Part shown: positions 32,376 to 41,529 of the stretch, piece after piece
Layout: the number at the start of each line of letters is the position of its first letter
How positions within the stretch are numbered: position 1 is the stretch's first letter
Source of the DNA: Bacteroidales bacterium
GTDB taxonomy: Bacteria > Bacteroidota > Bacteroidia > Bacteroidales > SM23-62
DNA: 45,538 nt
NCBI GenBank assembly: GCA_016783865.1
Contig: JADHVS010000008.1
Span: forward strand, 1-45,538
Direction: 5' to 3'
Position numbers and translations under genes: made by a program
Notes under the pieces: model-generated
The model's input: only the letters and a program-made list of their open reading frames with translations
Database searches by the model: none
What the model was told of the DNA's origin: nothing

Positions 32376-33005
32376 TTATCTTATCCCAAAGAAATAATCT
32401 TCCAGCATCGCACACAGGGTATGATATACCGGGACATGTAATTCCTGGATTCGGGGTGTCTCACCAGCCGGAACCCGGATACTCACGTCGCAGTGATCCT
32501 TTAATTTTCCGCCCTTCTCGCCAGTTAATCCTACCACTTTGAGTCCCTTTACCCGGGCTGTGTAAACGGCATTCAAGACATTTTTCGAATTTCCTGATGT
32601 GGATATAGCAATCAATACATCACCCGCAGCACCGTAACCAATGACCTGCTGGGCAAAGACCAAATCGGCAGATTCATCATTAATTATGGCAGTTGTCAAA
32701 GAGGATTGAGATACAAGGGAAATGGCCGTTAATGCAGACTGCAAGCGGTTGGCAAGGTATTCGCCATCTTCACCATATGATTCAGTAAAATTTCGTTTTA
32801 TATCTTCAGGAAGTGGCCGTCGCAGATTGAATGCCTTCATCAGTTCGCCTACCATATGCTCTGCATCTGCAGCAGATCCACCATTGCCGCAGACAAGTAA
32901 TTTCCCCCCTGTTTGATAAGAGGATCTGATTAATTCAAATGCGGCTAAAATGTCTGCTTCGCACTGAGCCAGGACAGGATAATTATGGAAAAGCTGGTCA
33001 ATCAT
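32376..33005 (-). CDS. SIS-domain phosphosugar isomerase, GmhA-like
   Basis: A 209-residue sugar-isomerase-domain protein: LLVCGNGGSAADAEHMVGE (phosphate-binding loop), SLTTAIINDESADLVFAQQV, AISTSGNSKNVLNAV and ELHVPVYHTLCAMLE. These fit sedoheptulose-7-phosphate isomerase (GmhA), the first step toward ADP-heptose for lipopolysaccharide core. The region before HVPVYH has the family's acidic and His residues. No other heptose gene (hldE, gmhB) is adjacent, so a related phosphosugar role remains possible. Confidence 0.8.
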   Translation of the reverse strand: MIDQLFHNYPVLAQCEADILAAFELIRSSYQTGGKLLVCGNGGSAADAEHMVGELMKAFNLRRPLPEDIKRNFTESYGEDGEYLANRLQSALTAISLVSQSSLTTAIINDESADLVFAQQVIGYGAAGDVLIAISTSGNSKNVLNAVYTARVKGLKVVGLTGEKGGKLKDHCDVSIRVPAGETPRIQELHVPVYHTLCAMLEDYFFGIR

Positions 33006-33053
33006 CTTTGGTATTTATTATAATAAACGAAGATAATTATTTTTTAATCTTCA

Positions 33054-33100
33054 GTCATCCTGAAGCAAATTACCTGCAGAGCAGACAAGTTCAGAATGAC
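33054..33100. repeat. Imperfect inverted repeat, intergenic
   Basis: GTCATCCTGA (33054-onwards, top arm) is mirrored by TCAGAATGAC (33091-33100) with one mismatch. This kind of GTCATxCTGA repeat is often seen between Bacteroidota genes. It lies between the SIS gene and rsmD and may act as a terminator or a REP. Confidence 0.5.
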
Positions 33101-33141
33101 TCTCTGGCTGGTATTTACACAGCCCTTGAAGCAATCGGCTA

Positions 33142-33675
33142 TTAATGTGTAAATATTGAGAAATTAACACTTCCATAACGCCGCATCTCTTTAAATTGAT
33201 CGTGATTGTTAAAGTTGTGTTTTTTACCATGTTCCAGGATGAACCACCCATCGGATTCCAGGATTTCTGCTTTAAAAACTGCATCAGGTATCTTCTCCAG
33301 ATCTTCCAGAAAATAAGGAGGATCCGCAAATATTAAATCATATTTTGATACCATCGCTGGTAAAATCCGGGAAACATCCCTATGATAAACCTCGATATTC
33401 TCAAAGCCCATGGAAGCAGCCTTCGATTTGATAAAATCTGCATACCTGGAATTGATCTCAACCATATCCACCTGCCTGGCTCCCCTGGAGGCAAATTCAT
33501 ACCCAATACTGCCTGTTCCGGCAAAGAGATCAAGCACTGACAGTTCCTCAAAATCAAAATAATTTGCCAGGATATTAAACAGGGCTTCTTTTGCGAAGTC
33601 GGTGGTGGGCCTTGCCTTGAACTGTTTAGGAACTGGGATGTATGTCCCTTTATGAGTACCGCTTATGATCCGCAA
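33142..33675 (-). CDS. rsmD: 16S rRNA (guanine966-N2)-methyltransferase
   Basis: A 177-residue SAM-dependent methyltransferase that modifies G966 of 16S rRNA. RsmD hallmarks are MRIISGTHKG at the start, RPTTDFAKEALFNIL, the SAM-binding VLDLFAGTGSIGYEFASRGA and the catalytic DPPY in LIFADPPYFLEDL. Its start overlaps the end of the DUF3822 gene by 13 bases, a conserved pairing in Bacteroidota. Length is typical. Confidence 0.93.
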   Translation of the reverse strand: MRIISGTHKGTYIPVPKQFKARPTTDFAKEALFNILANYFDFEELSVLDLFAGTGSIGYEFASRGARQVDMVEINSRYADFIKSKAASMGFENIEVYHRDVSRILPAMVSKYDLIFADPPYFLEDLEKIPDAVFKAEILESDGWFILEHGKKHNFNNHDQFKEMRRYGSVNFSIFTH

Positions 33676-34514
33676 GAATAGAGATTAAAAAGGTTGATAA
33701 ATTGATGGTCCTGAATCTTATCAAAATTAAGTGAGTACTGAAATTGGTCATCAGGAGATGCCAGTTGAACCGATTTAATATATTTCTTAACAGTTTCCAT
33801 AGTCCCGGAATCCTTATTGACCTGTCCCGACAGCACAATTCCGGTTTCTTTCGTATCCAGCCTCAGCTTATCATATACATGAAGGACAAAGTAAATGATG
33901 TCTTTTTCATTCCTGTACATAAAGGAGTTATGCAATAACAAGCTGCTTCCCTCGAATACCACCACATCAAAAAAGTTTTCCTGGAAATTGGCATATACCT
34001 TTTTGCCCGGTTCATTATGCCCCTTCAAACAGTACTCAATAAATGGTGTGGCCTGGTTAAAAAACTTTATCCTGGGATAAAACTTGATAAAAGTATTGGC
34101 AATCTCATGATGAATAGGATAGATCAGGTAAGCATCTAACTGCTTCAGGTAGTTGGTGTGAAGTTCGTCCAGGTCGTTTAATACCTGGTTAAATTCGAAA
34201 TAGGTCTTTAAACTGTTTTTATTATACAAGGCCGAGGGCAGGAGTGTGGTTCTTGAATTTTCCCAAATACAGAATACATCTTTATAATCTCCCTGCAGCA
34301 GGTCATCCTCACCTATGGTCTTTATCAAATGGTCGGAATATTTGTATTCCGGCATATCAGATCCGAATGAGATCTGTTTAAGGGCCAGATACTTGAGGCT
34401 TTTAGAGTCGAGGATAGAAAAAGAAAGTCCATTCAGGTTCGCCTGAATGGACAAATGATAAAAAGGCGTATCTAGTGGATTTAGTGATTTATCAATTAAC
34501 CTGATGTTATCCAT
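33663..34514 (-). CDS. DUF3822-family protein
   Basis: A 283-residue protein of the Bacteroidota-specific DUF3822 family, whose genes usually precede rsmD as here. Recognised from HLSIQANLNGLSFSILD near the start, a central YKDVFCIWENSRTTLLP, and NYLKQLDAYLIYPIHHEIAN with YANFQENFFDVVVF. The fold resembles an actin-like/ASKHA pseudo-ATPase, but function is unknown. Confidence 0.85.
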   Translation of the reverse strand: MDNIRLIDKSLNPLDTPFYHLSIQANLNGLSFSILDSKSLKYLALKQISFGSDMPEYKYSDHLIKTIGEDDLLQGDYKDVFCIWENSRTTLLPSALYNKNSLKTYFEFNQVLNDLDELHTNYLKQLDAYLIYPIHHEIANTFIKFYPRIKFFNQATPFIEYCLKGHNEPGKKVYANFQENFFDVVVFEGSSLLLHNSFMYRNEKDIIYFVLHVYDKLRLDTKETGIVLSGQVNKDSGTMETVKKYIKSVQLASPDDQFQYSLNFDKIQDHQFINLFNLYSCGS

Positions 34515-34525
34515 CTATCAGGTAA

Positions 34526-35155
34526 TTACTCCCAGTTACCGGCGTTATTGGTGGCTTCTGTTAATGAACCAACCCGCAAACCCGGGTATCCGGTTATTTT
34601 TTCTCTTTCTTCAGTGTAATTAATTACCAGCTGAGGATCCAGGCGGGAGAGCAGAATTTTATAAGGAACCTTAGCTTCAAAAACCGGGACCCTAACCTTG
34701 GATCCGGTGAGGAACCACCCGGCACCCAAATCAAACTGATAAGATCCGGCATGAGGGACAAATCTGAGTGAGTCGATGGGATAAACCCTGGTAAAGAGTG
34801 AATCCAACACACCTATCCTTACAGTGTCCCTGCTAATTATTCCCTGCTTTACAGCCTCTTTTTCGGTCATCCCTTCCTCCAGCAAGCTGTCCGGGATACT
34901 ACCAATGGCTTGTACTACCGAAAAAGTTCCATCTTTTACGAATGTTATCAGGGAATCAAAGTCTCCTGTATACCTGGAGTATTCTGACTTGAAAGCAACT
35001 TGGGCAGAACGAATATCTTTTAACCTTTGGATAGTGGACTGCTCAATGGTGAGTTTTTGCTTATTGAAACGAATGGGTTTCATAATACTCTGATACAGAA
35101 GATAACCCAATACCAGAATGACTGCGAGTAAAACGATCTGAATGGCTGCTTTCAT
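34526..35155 (-). CDS. Membrane-anchored protein, pseudopilin-like
   Basis: A 209-residue protein with one N-terminal transmembrane helix (about 4-24) and an extracytoplasmic region. After the helix there is a long amphipathic stretch (LKDIRSAQVAFKSEYSRYTGDFDSLI), as in type II secretion or pilin-like proteins that begin with a helix followed by a pilin-like segment. It is conserved in Bacteroidota next to DUF3822-rsmD as far as I recall. Function not known. It starts 11 bp before the DUF3822 gene. Confidence 0.6.
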   Translation of the reverse strand: MKAAIQIVLLAVILVLGYLLYQSIMKPIRFNKQKLTIEQSTIQRLKDIRSAQVAFKSEYSRYTGDFDSLITFVKDGTFSVVQAIGSIPDSLLEEGMTEKEAVKQGIISRDTVRIGVLDSLFTRVYPIDSLRFVPHAGSYQFDLGAGWFLTGSKVRVPVFEAKVPYKILLSRLDPQLVINYTEEREKITGYPGLRVGSLTEATNNAGNWE

Positions 35156-35245
35156 GCGATATTTATTAGAAAGTTCAGGTATGGCTGCAAATTTAAAAGA
35201 AAAAATTAAATATTTGATTTAAATTACAGCCAATTATTTGCAGGC

Positions 35246-36664
35246 ATGCTAAAAAGGCACATTGCTGATCTCCTGAGGGAAAATTTCGATTACACATTTA
35301 CTGAAAGTCAGGAAGAATTAATAGGTCGTCTGGGAGGTTTTATTGCTGACCCGGATCAGAAACAACTTTTTCTGATAAAAGGATATGCAGGTACTGGTAA
35401 AACCTCACTCGTCAGATCACTGGTTAAAACTTTAGACCAGGTGAATTTGAATTATGTGTTAATGGCACCTACCGGTCGTGCAGCAAAGGTATTGTCGGCC
35501 TATGCTGAAAGACCCGCCTATACCATCCACAAGAAAATCTATATTCAGAAATCAAACCAGGACGGGATAGGAGTCTTCACCCTGGATAGAAACCTTCATA
35601 CGGAAACATTTTTTATCATTGATGAGGCTTCCATGATAACCAATGAATCACCGGATAAGAGCATATTTGGTTCAGGCAGGGTGCTTGAGGATTTAGTAAA
35701 CTATGTAAAAAATGATAAAAATTGTAAGCTTATCCTGATCGGTGATGCTGCACAATTGCCTCCGGTGGGGTTGAATGTGAGCCCTGCACTGGATATCAAG
35801 GTATTGGAAGGCTTAGGGTTCTCTGTTCAGGAGGCTTTTTTATCCGAGGTGATAAGGCAATCGGCAGATTCGGGAATATTACACAATGCTACCTACCTTA
35901 GGGATCTTCTTGGTAATGAGCAAATTAGACTACCTAAATTCTCTATCCGGAATTATCACGACATTCTTACTTTATCGGGAGGGGATTTCCTGGAAGAACT
36001 GGATCATGCCTACCAGAAATTCGGACAGGATGAGACTATTGTCGTGACACGTTCAAATAAGCGTGCGAATCAATTTAACAAAGGTATAAGAAATCAGATC
36101 CTGTGGCGGGAAGAGGAGATTGCGGAAGGGGACTATATAATGGTTGTTAAAAACAATTATTTCTGGCTGGAAGATGATCAACCTACCAATTTTATTGCCA
36201 ATGGTGACATTGCAGAGATCCTGCAGATTGAAGGATACCAGGAAAGATATGGATTCAGGTTCGCCGATGTGGTGCTCCGGTTTCCTGACTATAATAGCCT
36301 GGAGATTTCATGCAAGATCATTCTCGACAGCCTTATGATTGAATCCGCCTCACTTGGCCAGGAAAAAAACAAAGAGCTGTATTTAAGTATCCTGGAAGAT
36401 TACCCCGATATAAAAGCCAAGCGCAAGCAATACCTGAAAGTCAGGGAGCACCCCTTTTACAATGCCCTGCAAGTCAAATTTGCTTATGCTGTAACCTGCC
36501 ATAAAGCACAGGGGGGACAATGGGAGGTTGTATTTCTCGATCAGGGATATATCTCAGAGGAGATGATCAACGTCGAATACATCAGGTGGCTCTACACTGC
36601 ATTCACCAGGGCCACAAAAAAGCTCTACCTGGTCAATTTTAATCCCAGGTATTTTGAAGAATGA
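35246..36664 (+). CDS. RecD/UvrD-like AAA ATPase (putative helicase)
   Basis: A 472-residue superfamily-1 helicase-type protein. Walker A GYAGTGKT is at 46-53, Walker B region FFIIDEASMI near 125, LILIGDAAQLPPVG (motif III-like), VVTRSNKRANQFNKGIR, a UvrD_C_2-type ending VTCHKAQGGQWEVVFLD and RWLYTAFTRATKKLYLV. These motifs match RecD2-like helicases; Bacteroidota carry a compact stand-alone form of this length. Likely role: DNA unwinding in repair or recombination. Confidence 0.9.
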   Translation: MLKRHIADLLRENFDYTFTESQEELIGRLGGFIADPDQKQLFLIKGYAGTGKTSLVRSLVKTLDQVNLNYVLMAPTGRAAKVLSAYAERPAYTIHKKIYIQKSNQDGIGVFTLDRNLHTETFFIIDEASMITNESPDKSIFGSGRVLEDLVNYVKNDKNCKLILIGDAAQLPPVGLNVSPALDIKVLEGLGFSVQEAFLSEVIRQSADSGILHNATYLRDLLGNEQIRLPKFSIRNYHDILTLSGGDFLEELDHAYQKFGQDETIVVTRSNKRANQFNKGIRNQILWREEEIAEGDYIMVVKNNYFWLEDDQPTNFIANGDIAEILQIEGYQERYGFRFADVVLRFPDYNSLEISCKIILDSLMIESASLGQEKNKELYLSILEDYPDIKAKRKQYLKVREHPFYNALQVKFAYAVTCHKAQGGQWEVVFLDQGYISEEMINVEYIRWLYTAFTRATKKLYLVNFNPRYFEE

Positions 36665-36688
36665 ACCGAAAATTAAAATCGATAAACC

Positions 36689-37105
36689 ATGAAATCCTAC
36701 CGCAAAGAACTCTGGTTCGAAGCACCCAGCCGCCGGCAACTTATAAACATTACCCCTGAAGTAGAAACCGCACTCCATGAGAGCGGGATACAGGAAGGCC
36801 TCTGCCTGGTAAATGCCATGCACATATCAGCGAGCGTATTTATTAACGACGATGAATCTGGACTTCACCATGACTTTGAGGTATGGCTCGAAAAGCTTGC
36901 GCCTGAGAAACCGTACTCGCAATACAAACACAATTCATTCGAGGACAATGCCGATGCACACCTTAAACGCACCATCATGGGTCGCGAAGTGGTGGTTGCG
37001 ATCACAGATGGACAGCTCGATTTCGGTCCTTGGGAACAGATCTTCTACGGGGAGTTTGACGGTATGCGAAAGAAGAGGGTACTGGTGAAGATTATTGGAG
37101 AATGA
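36689..37105 (+). CDS. YjbQ/UPF0047 family protein
   Basis: A 138-residue protein of the secondary thiamine-phosphate synthase / UPF0047 family. It shows [48 protein letters not shown] and [16 protein letters not shown], all family signatures with a conserved His set. Biological role is not settled. It follows the ATPase gene by 24 bp and is followed by a hairpin with T-run at 37127-37151. A truncated relative lies at 38303-38607. Confidence 0.92.
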   Translation: MKSYRKELWFEAPSRRQLINITPEVETALHESGIQEGLCLVNAMHISASVFINDDESGLHHDFEVWLEKLAPEKPYSQYKHNSFEDNADAHLKRTIMGREVVVAITDGQLDFGPWEQIFYGEFDGMRKKRVLVKIIGE

Positions 37106-37126
37106 TGAAGAAGTCGGCAGACGGCA

Positions 37127-37151
37127 GTCAGCAGTCTGCAGGCTGACTTTT
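37127..37151 (+). terminator. Terminator after yjbQ-like gene
   Basis: Stem GTCAGC (37127-37132) / GCTGAC (37142-37147) with a 9-base loop, followed by TTTT, 22 bp after the YjbQ stop codon. Confidence 0.5.
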
Positions 37152-37222
37152 CGGATGGCCGGAAATTGTATATGAAGAACTTAATAACCTGGTTTTCAGA
37201 TTGTTGTATTGTTTGTTCGAAC

Positions 37223-38119
37223 TTAATATTTTCTAAAAAACTCCCAGATTACCTCAGCCGCATTGATACCTGAATTGTCGCCGGTGACAGGCCATTTATG
37301 GGCATGATTGCTAATTAAATAACACCACACTTCATTTCCTCCGGTTCCATTCCTGTGATAATATGCAGTTGTATTCGTACTTATTGTTACAGTTTCAGTA
37401 GTTGTGCAGTTATTCAAGGTTGCCCAATAGCTGATGATATGATCAAGTGGAGGTTCACCTCCAAAGCCAAAATATGCTGATACATCGCCATCAATTGGTA
37501 CATCTGCATCATCTAAACCGTGAAAATGTAACACCGGAATAGGAATTATTGGAGTACAATTGTTCCAGGTGTAATCACTCATTAATCCTGCAACAGGTGC
37601 GATTGCTTTGAAAACATCAGAAGTTTCACAGGCAAGTGTATAACTCATAAATCCTCCGTTAGATAAACCACAGCAAAAAGTGCGGTTTGGATCAAGATCA
37701 TGCTCTTGTTGTAAAAATTGCGCTAGCTCTGAAAGAAAGCCAATGTCATTAACGGTGGTAAAGCTTTGGTCAAATCTTGCATTCCAATGAGAACTGCCCC
37801 TGTTAGATATTGTTCCCTGAGGGTAGCAAACAGCAAATCCGGCGGTGTCCGCAATTTGATCAAAGCCGAAAGGATACATGTCAGTTCTTGACTGATAAAG
37901 ACCATGGAGCACAAATATCAATGGTGCATTTGCAGGCAGGTTTTCCGGTAAATAAATACTGTATCTTCTGGTTAAACCATCATGCTCAAAACTGAGCGAT
38001 GCAAGCGTTGTGGTAGTGTCATCGGGTGGGGGTGGGGGAGGTTCAATACCGTCCGGGCAGGAACTGAATATAAATAAGCTTATTAAAAACAGAACTGCAA
38101 ATGCAGCTTTTAATTTCAT
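37223..38119 (-). CDS. Secreted lipoprotein esterase, PHB-depolymerase/LpqC-like
   Basis: An alpha/beta-hydrolase lipoprotein of 298 residues from the chosen start. I start at the ATG 38117-38119, which gives a compact signal peptide (MKLKAAFAVLF...) with lipobox FSSC (C21) and a proline spacer; an upstream ATG at 38152 adds 11 polar residues. The enzyme shows oxyanion region LHGLYQSRTDMYPFGFD, nucleophile elbow GLSNGG (S153), acid loop FHGLDDADVP and a catalytic His near NHAHKWPV. This fits the polyhydroxybutyrate depolymerase / feruloyl-esterase group that cleaves ester side chains of plant polymers. It sits between the two YjbQ copies on the opposite strand. Confidence 0.88.
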   Translation of the reverse strand: MKLKAAFAVLFLISLFIFSSCPDGIEPPPPPPDDTTTTLASLSFEHDGLTRRYSIYLPENLPANAPLIFVLHGLYQSRTDMYPFGFDQIADTAGFAVCYPQGTISNRGSSHWNARFDQSFTTVNDIGFLSELAQFLQQEHDLDPNRTFCCGLSNGGFMSYTLACETSDVFKAIAPVAGLMSDYTWNNCTPIIPIPVLHFHGLDDADVPIDGDVSAYFGFGGEPPLDHIISYWATLNNCTTTETVTISTNTTAYYHRNGTGGNEVWCYLISNHAHKWPVTGDNSGINAAEVIWEFFRKY

Positions 38120-38302
38120 GATGGTTGATATTTTATTATTTCGATTACTCATTTTTCTCTTTGTGAATTAAATGTAATAAAATTGAGTCCAATCTTCAAA
38201 TAATTGAAGTACAAAAAATAAAATAAAATAAAAAGATATCAAATACATAGTAAAATAAGACAGTTTTTATAAAGTTAAGGTACCTGAAATGAAGTAATTA
38301 AT

Positions 38303-38607
38303 TCTGCTTTGTAAATGCCATGCACATATCGGCAAGCGTATTCATAAATGATGATGAATCTGGTTTACATCACGATTTTGAAGTATGGCTGGAAAAACTC
38401 GCACCCGAAAAGCCCCATTCACAATACCGCCACAATTCGTTTGAAGACAATGCAGATGCCCACCTGAAGCGAACGATCATGGGCCGGGAAGTGGTTGTAG
38501 CGATTACCGGAGGGAAACTCGATTTTGGTCCCTGGGAGCAGATCTTCTACGGCGAGTTCGATGGCCTGAGAAAAAAGCGGGTACTGGTTAAAATAATCGG
38601 GGAGTAG
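38303..38607 (+). pseudogene. 5'-truncated yjbQ-like copy
   Basis: Homology to the gene at 36689-37105 begins abruptly in the codons for CLVNAMH (here reading CFVNAMH from about 38303) and continues to the stop. The first 43 residues or so are missing. An internal ATG would give a 95-residue product that lacks the N-terminal strand of the fold. Sequence differs from the full copy at many silent sites, so the copy is not recent, yet the remaining frame is intact. Confidence 0.75.
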
Positions 38608-38640
38608 CCCTGGTTGGCTTATAATGTGCTTGATATCAAT

Positions 38641-38730
38641 GAGATGCTGATCCGCCAGCCGGCGGACAGCATGACGCCAGTTGAGATGCTGACCCGCCTG
38701 CCTGCCGGCAGGCAGGTAAATTCAGCATGA
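38641..38730. repeat. Palindromic intergenic repeats
   Basis: Two near-identical units GAGATGCTGAYCCGCC are each followed by a GC palindrome: TCCGCC...GGCGGA (38651-38666) and a perfect 20-bp CCTGCC-type palindrome (38697-38716). The latter is a repeat commonly found in Bacteroidota and related genomes, encoding LPAGRQ-like peptides when inside genes. It lies between the yjbQ relic and the phosphomutase stop. Confidence 0.7.
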
Positions 38731-38732
38731 CA

Positions 38733-40478
38733 CTAGATAATCCCCAGTTCCCCCTTTATCCTCTCAATTTTTGCATCCAGGCCAGCAATTGACGAATCAT
38801 ATTCATCCAGGTTCGCCAATGATCCCTTTACACTGAAATAGAATTTTATCTTGGGTTCGGTACCTGAAGGCCTGATGGATATCTTGGAATGGTCTGCCGT
38901 AATATACTGCAATACATTGGATACGGGCAGCCCTGTATCTTCTGTTTTCCCGGTGGCCGTATTCAGCCTAACCTGTTTCAGATAGTCATAAATATATGTC
39001 ACATCCGAACCACCCAGCTGCCCGGGAGGTTCATTCCTGAAATTCTCCATCATCGATGCAATTTCCTCAGCGCCTGACTTGCCCTTTTTATAGATCGACA
39101 TAAGGTTTTCATGATACAACCCAAACTCCTGGTTGATCCTGATGAGCAGCTCATATAATGACAAACACTGGCTTTCGGCCCATGCGGCAATCTCAGCGAT
39201 CAGTGCACACGACATCACTGCGTCCTTGTCCCGCACAAACTCACCCGACAAATAGCCATAGCTTTCTTCGCCCCCGCCTATGAACCTCATCTTACCTTCC
39301 ATGCGATTCATGATATCGGCAATGAATTTAAAACCGGTGAGGACATCATATACTTTAACATCGTATTTTTTGGCGATATCTGCCAGCAATTCAGTGGTCA
39401 CGATTGTCTTTACGATATATTCCTTACCCGTTAAATTACCCTTTTCTGACCACCTGCGAAGCAGGTAATAAATGAGCAATGCCCCGGTCTGGTTTCCGTT
39501 GAGCAGGATCAGTTTATTGCTTAAATCCCTGACAGCTATACCCACCCGGTCGGCATCCGGATCTGTAGCCATCACCAGGTCCGCACCCACCTCGTCGGCT
39601 TTCTCCAGTGCCATTGCCAGAGCAGCAGATTCTTCGGGATTAGGGGAAATAACCGTTGGAAAATTACCATCCACAATATCTTGATCCGGTACATTATAAA
39701 TCTGTTTAAATCCAAATTTTTTAAGCGACATCGGGACCAGTTTTACGCCTGTTCCGTGTATGGGAGTGTAAACAATCTTAATATCCGAATGTTGCTGTAT
39801 AATATCAGGGGACAATGACAATTCAGCCAGTTTCCCGACGTAGATATCGTCGAACGATGGATCAATCATCCCGACCTTACTATCATCCCCCTCAAAAAGG
39901 ACCTCATCAATGCTTTTGATATTGTTTACCTCATTGATGATATTCTTATCATGGGGACTGATTATTTGTCCGCCATCCTCCCAGTATACCTTGTATCCAT
40001 TGTATTCTTTCGGATTATGTGAGGCGGTTATGACTACCCCGCTCTGGCATTTGAAATGACGTATTGCAAACGATAATTGGGGTGTGGGCCGCAGATCATC
40101 AAAAAGATACGCCTTGATATTATTATGAGAAAAAATAGCTGCAGTTGTCTCCGCAAATAACCTGCTGTTATTCCTGCAGTCATGCGCAATGACAACCCTG
40201 ATCTCATCCCTCTCCTTAAAACATTCCTTCAGGTAGTTGCATAAACCCTGGGTGGCCATACCCAACGTGTATATATTCATCCTGTTGGTCCCGGCTCCCA
40301 TGATGCCCCTCAAACCTCCTGTCCCGAATTCAAGGTTCCTGTAAAACGAATCGATGAGCTCATTTTCGTTGTGCTCAAGCATTTGCCTGATTGAACTTTT
40401 CGATTCATCATCGATATTACTGTTGAGCCAGGAATTGGCCTTTTCTGTGACGGATTGAAGGATAGAATCTTTCTGCAT
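38733..40478 (-). CDS. Phospho-sugar mutase (phosphoglucomutase/phosphomannomutase)
   Basis: A 581-residue alpha-D-phosphohexomutase that interconverts 1- and 6-phosphates of glucose and/or mannose. It shows FGTGGLRGIMG (51-61), active serine S153 in TASHNPKEYNGYKVY, metal loop TDPDADR (about 305-311), sugar-binding GGGEESYGYL and phosphate-binding RPSGTEPKIKFY. The length matches the PgcA-like class of Bacteroidota and Firmicutes. It would supply glucose-1-phosphate for the adjacent RfbA reaction. It lies 163 bp downstream of rfbD with a repeat between, so separate transcription is possible. Confidence 0.92.
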   Translation of the reverse strand: MQKDSILQSVTEKANSWLNSNIDDESKSSIRQMLEHNENELIDSFYRNLEFGTGGLRGIMGAGTNRMNIYTLGMATQGLCNYLKECFKERDEIRVVIAHDCRNNSRLFAETTAAIFSHNNIKAYLFDDLRPTPQLSFAIRHFKCQSGVVITASHNPKEYNGYKVYWEDGGQIISPHDKNIINEVNNIKSIDEVLFEGDDSKVGMIDPSFDDIYVGKLAELSLSPDIIQQHSDIKIVYTPIHGTGVKLVPMSLKKFGFKQIYNVPDQDIVDGNFPTVISPNPEESAALAMALEKADEVGADLVMATDPDADRVGIAVRDLSNKLILLNGNQTGALLIYYLLRRWSEKGNLTGKEYIVKTIVTTELLADIAKKYDVKVYDVLTGFKFIADIMNRMEGKMRFIGGGEESYGYLSGEFVRDKDAVMSCALIAEIAAWAESQCLSLYELLIRINQEFGLYHENLMSIYKKGKSGAEEIASMMENFRNEPPGQLGGSDVTYIYDYLKQVRLNTATGKTEDTGLPVSNVLQYITADHSKISIRPSGTEPKIKFYFSVKGSLANLDEYDSSIAGLDAKIERIKGELGII

Positions 40479-40499
40479 GTTTAGATATTTTTATATATA

Positions 40500-40636
40500 G
40501 TTGCGAGTTGCGGGTTACGAGTTGCGAGATAAGATATTGTAAAATAGAATTAAGTAAAAATTTCTCATTATTTTTTAAGCCGAATTGTGTACCTGTTGTC
40601 CAAATACCTGGTACCTGGTAACTCGTAACTGGTAAC
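40500..40636. repeat. GTTGCGAG/GTTACGAGT inverted repeat cluster
   Basis: 40500-40528 holds tandem variants of GTTGCGAG and GGTTACGAG; 40606-40636 holds CCTGGTA repeats and TAACTCGTAAC in reverse orientation. The arms share a 10-base GTTACGAGTT core as an inverted repeat. It is a typical Bacteroidota intergenic repeat and fills the gap between the phosphomutase and rfbD. Confidence 0.55.
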
Positions 40637-40641
40637 TTTTT

Positions 40642-41505
40642 TTAGGTTAATTCAGCACAACACTTTTTCAGGCTGTGTGTCCAGTATGGAATCTCGATAT
40701 CGAGCCATGACCTGATCTTGCTCTTATTCAAAACACTATAAATGGGCCGGATGGCCGGGGTGGGAAAATCTTTTGTCTCAATCGGTTCAATCCTGCATTC
40801 AATTCCCATAAAATGGATGACCTGGCTGGCCAGGTCGAACCAACTGCACACACCTTCATTGGAATAGTGAAATATGTCGTGTACAGGTGAGCCTGCCGGC
40901 TTACCTATTTTATTAATCATGTGAATAATCGTTTGCGCCAGATCACCTGCATATGTAGGTGTTCCTGTTTGATCAAATACCACTTTCAGGACGTCTCTTT
41001 CCCGACCCAGCCTGATGATTGTTTTAACGAAGTTATTTCCAAACGAGGAATATAACCAGGAGGTCCTGATAATAATCCCTGTTTGCATCCCGCGGATATA
41101 TTCCTCACCGGCATGCTTGCTTTTTCCATACACAGAAATGGGATTGGGCTTTACGTTTTCTTTATACGGACGATTCCTGGAGCCATCAAAAACAAAGTCG
41201 GTAGAAAAATGAATGAGCTGGATATTCCGTTCGAGACATTCGCGGGTAATCAGCTGAACGGCTTCCAGGTTCAGCTCATAGGCTTTTTCTTCCTCTTTTT
41301 CAGCCTGGTCTACGGCGGTGTAGGCAGCACAATTAATAATATGATCCTGCGGATTCTGATCGAGGAATTTTTTTATTGCACCGGGATCAGTGATATCCAA
41401 TTCTTCGATATCGGTAAAACAAAAATCTATCGCCGATTCCTTGTCAGACAGTCTTTTTAATTCATTCCCCAACTGGCCGTTGGCACCTGTAACCAGGACA
41501 TTCAT
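40642..41505 (-). CDS. rfbD: dTDP-4-dehydrorhamnose reductase
   Basis: A 287-residue short-chain dehydrogenase that reduces dTDP-4-dehydro-L-rhamnose, the last step to dTDP-L-rhamnose. The Rossmann motif GANGQLG is at residues 7-13; CFTDIEELDITD, NCAAYTAVDQAE, STDFVFDG (the TD-V-F-DG signature) and catalytic YGKSKHAGE (YxxxK) follow. It ends the nucleotide-sugar operon and follows rfbC by 24 bp. Confidence 0.95.
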   Translation of the reverse strand: MNVLVTGANGQLGNELKRLSDKESAIDFCFTDIEELDITDPGAIKKFLDQNPQDHIINCAAYTAVDQAEKEEEKAYELNLEAVQLITRECLERNIQLIHFSTDFVFDGSRNRPYKENVKPNPISVYGKSKHAGEEYIRGMQTGIIIRTSWLYSSFGNNFVKTIIRLGRERDVLKVVFDQTGTPTYAGDLAQTIIHMINKIGKPAGSPVHDIFHYSNEGVCSWFDLASQVIHFMGIECRIEPIETKDFPTPAIRPIYSVLNKSKIRSWLDIEIPYWTHSLKKCCAELT

Positions 41506-41529
41506 CCGGATTAGATTTATTTCGTAAAA

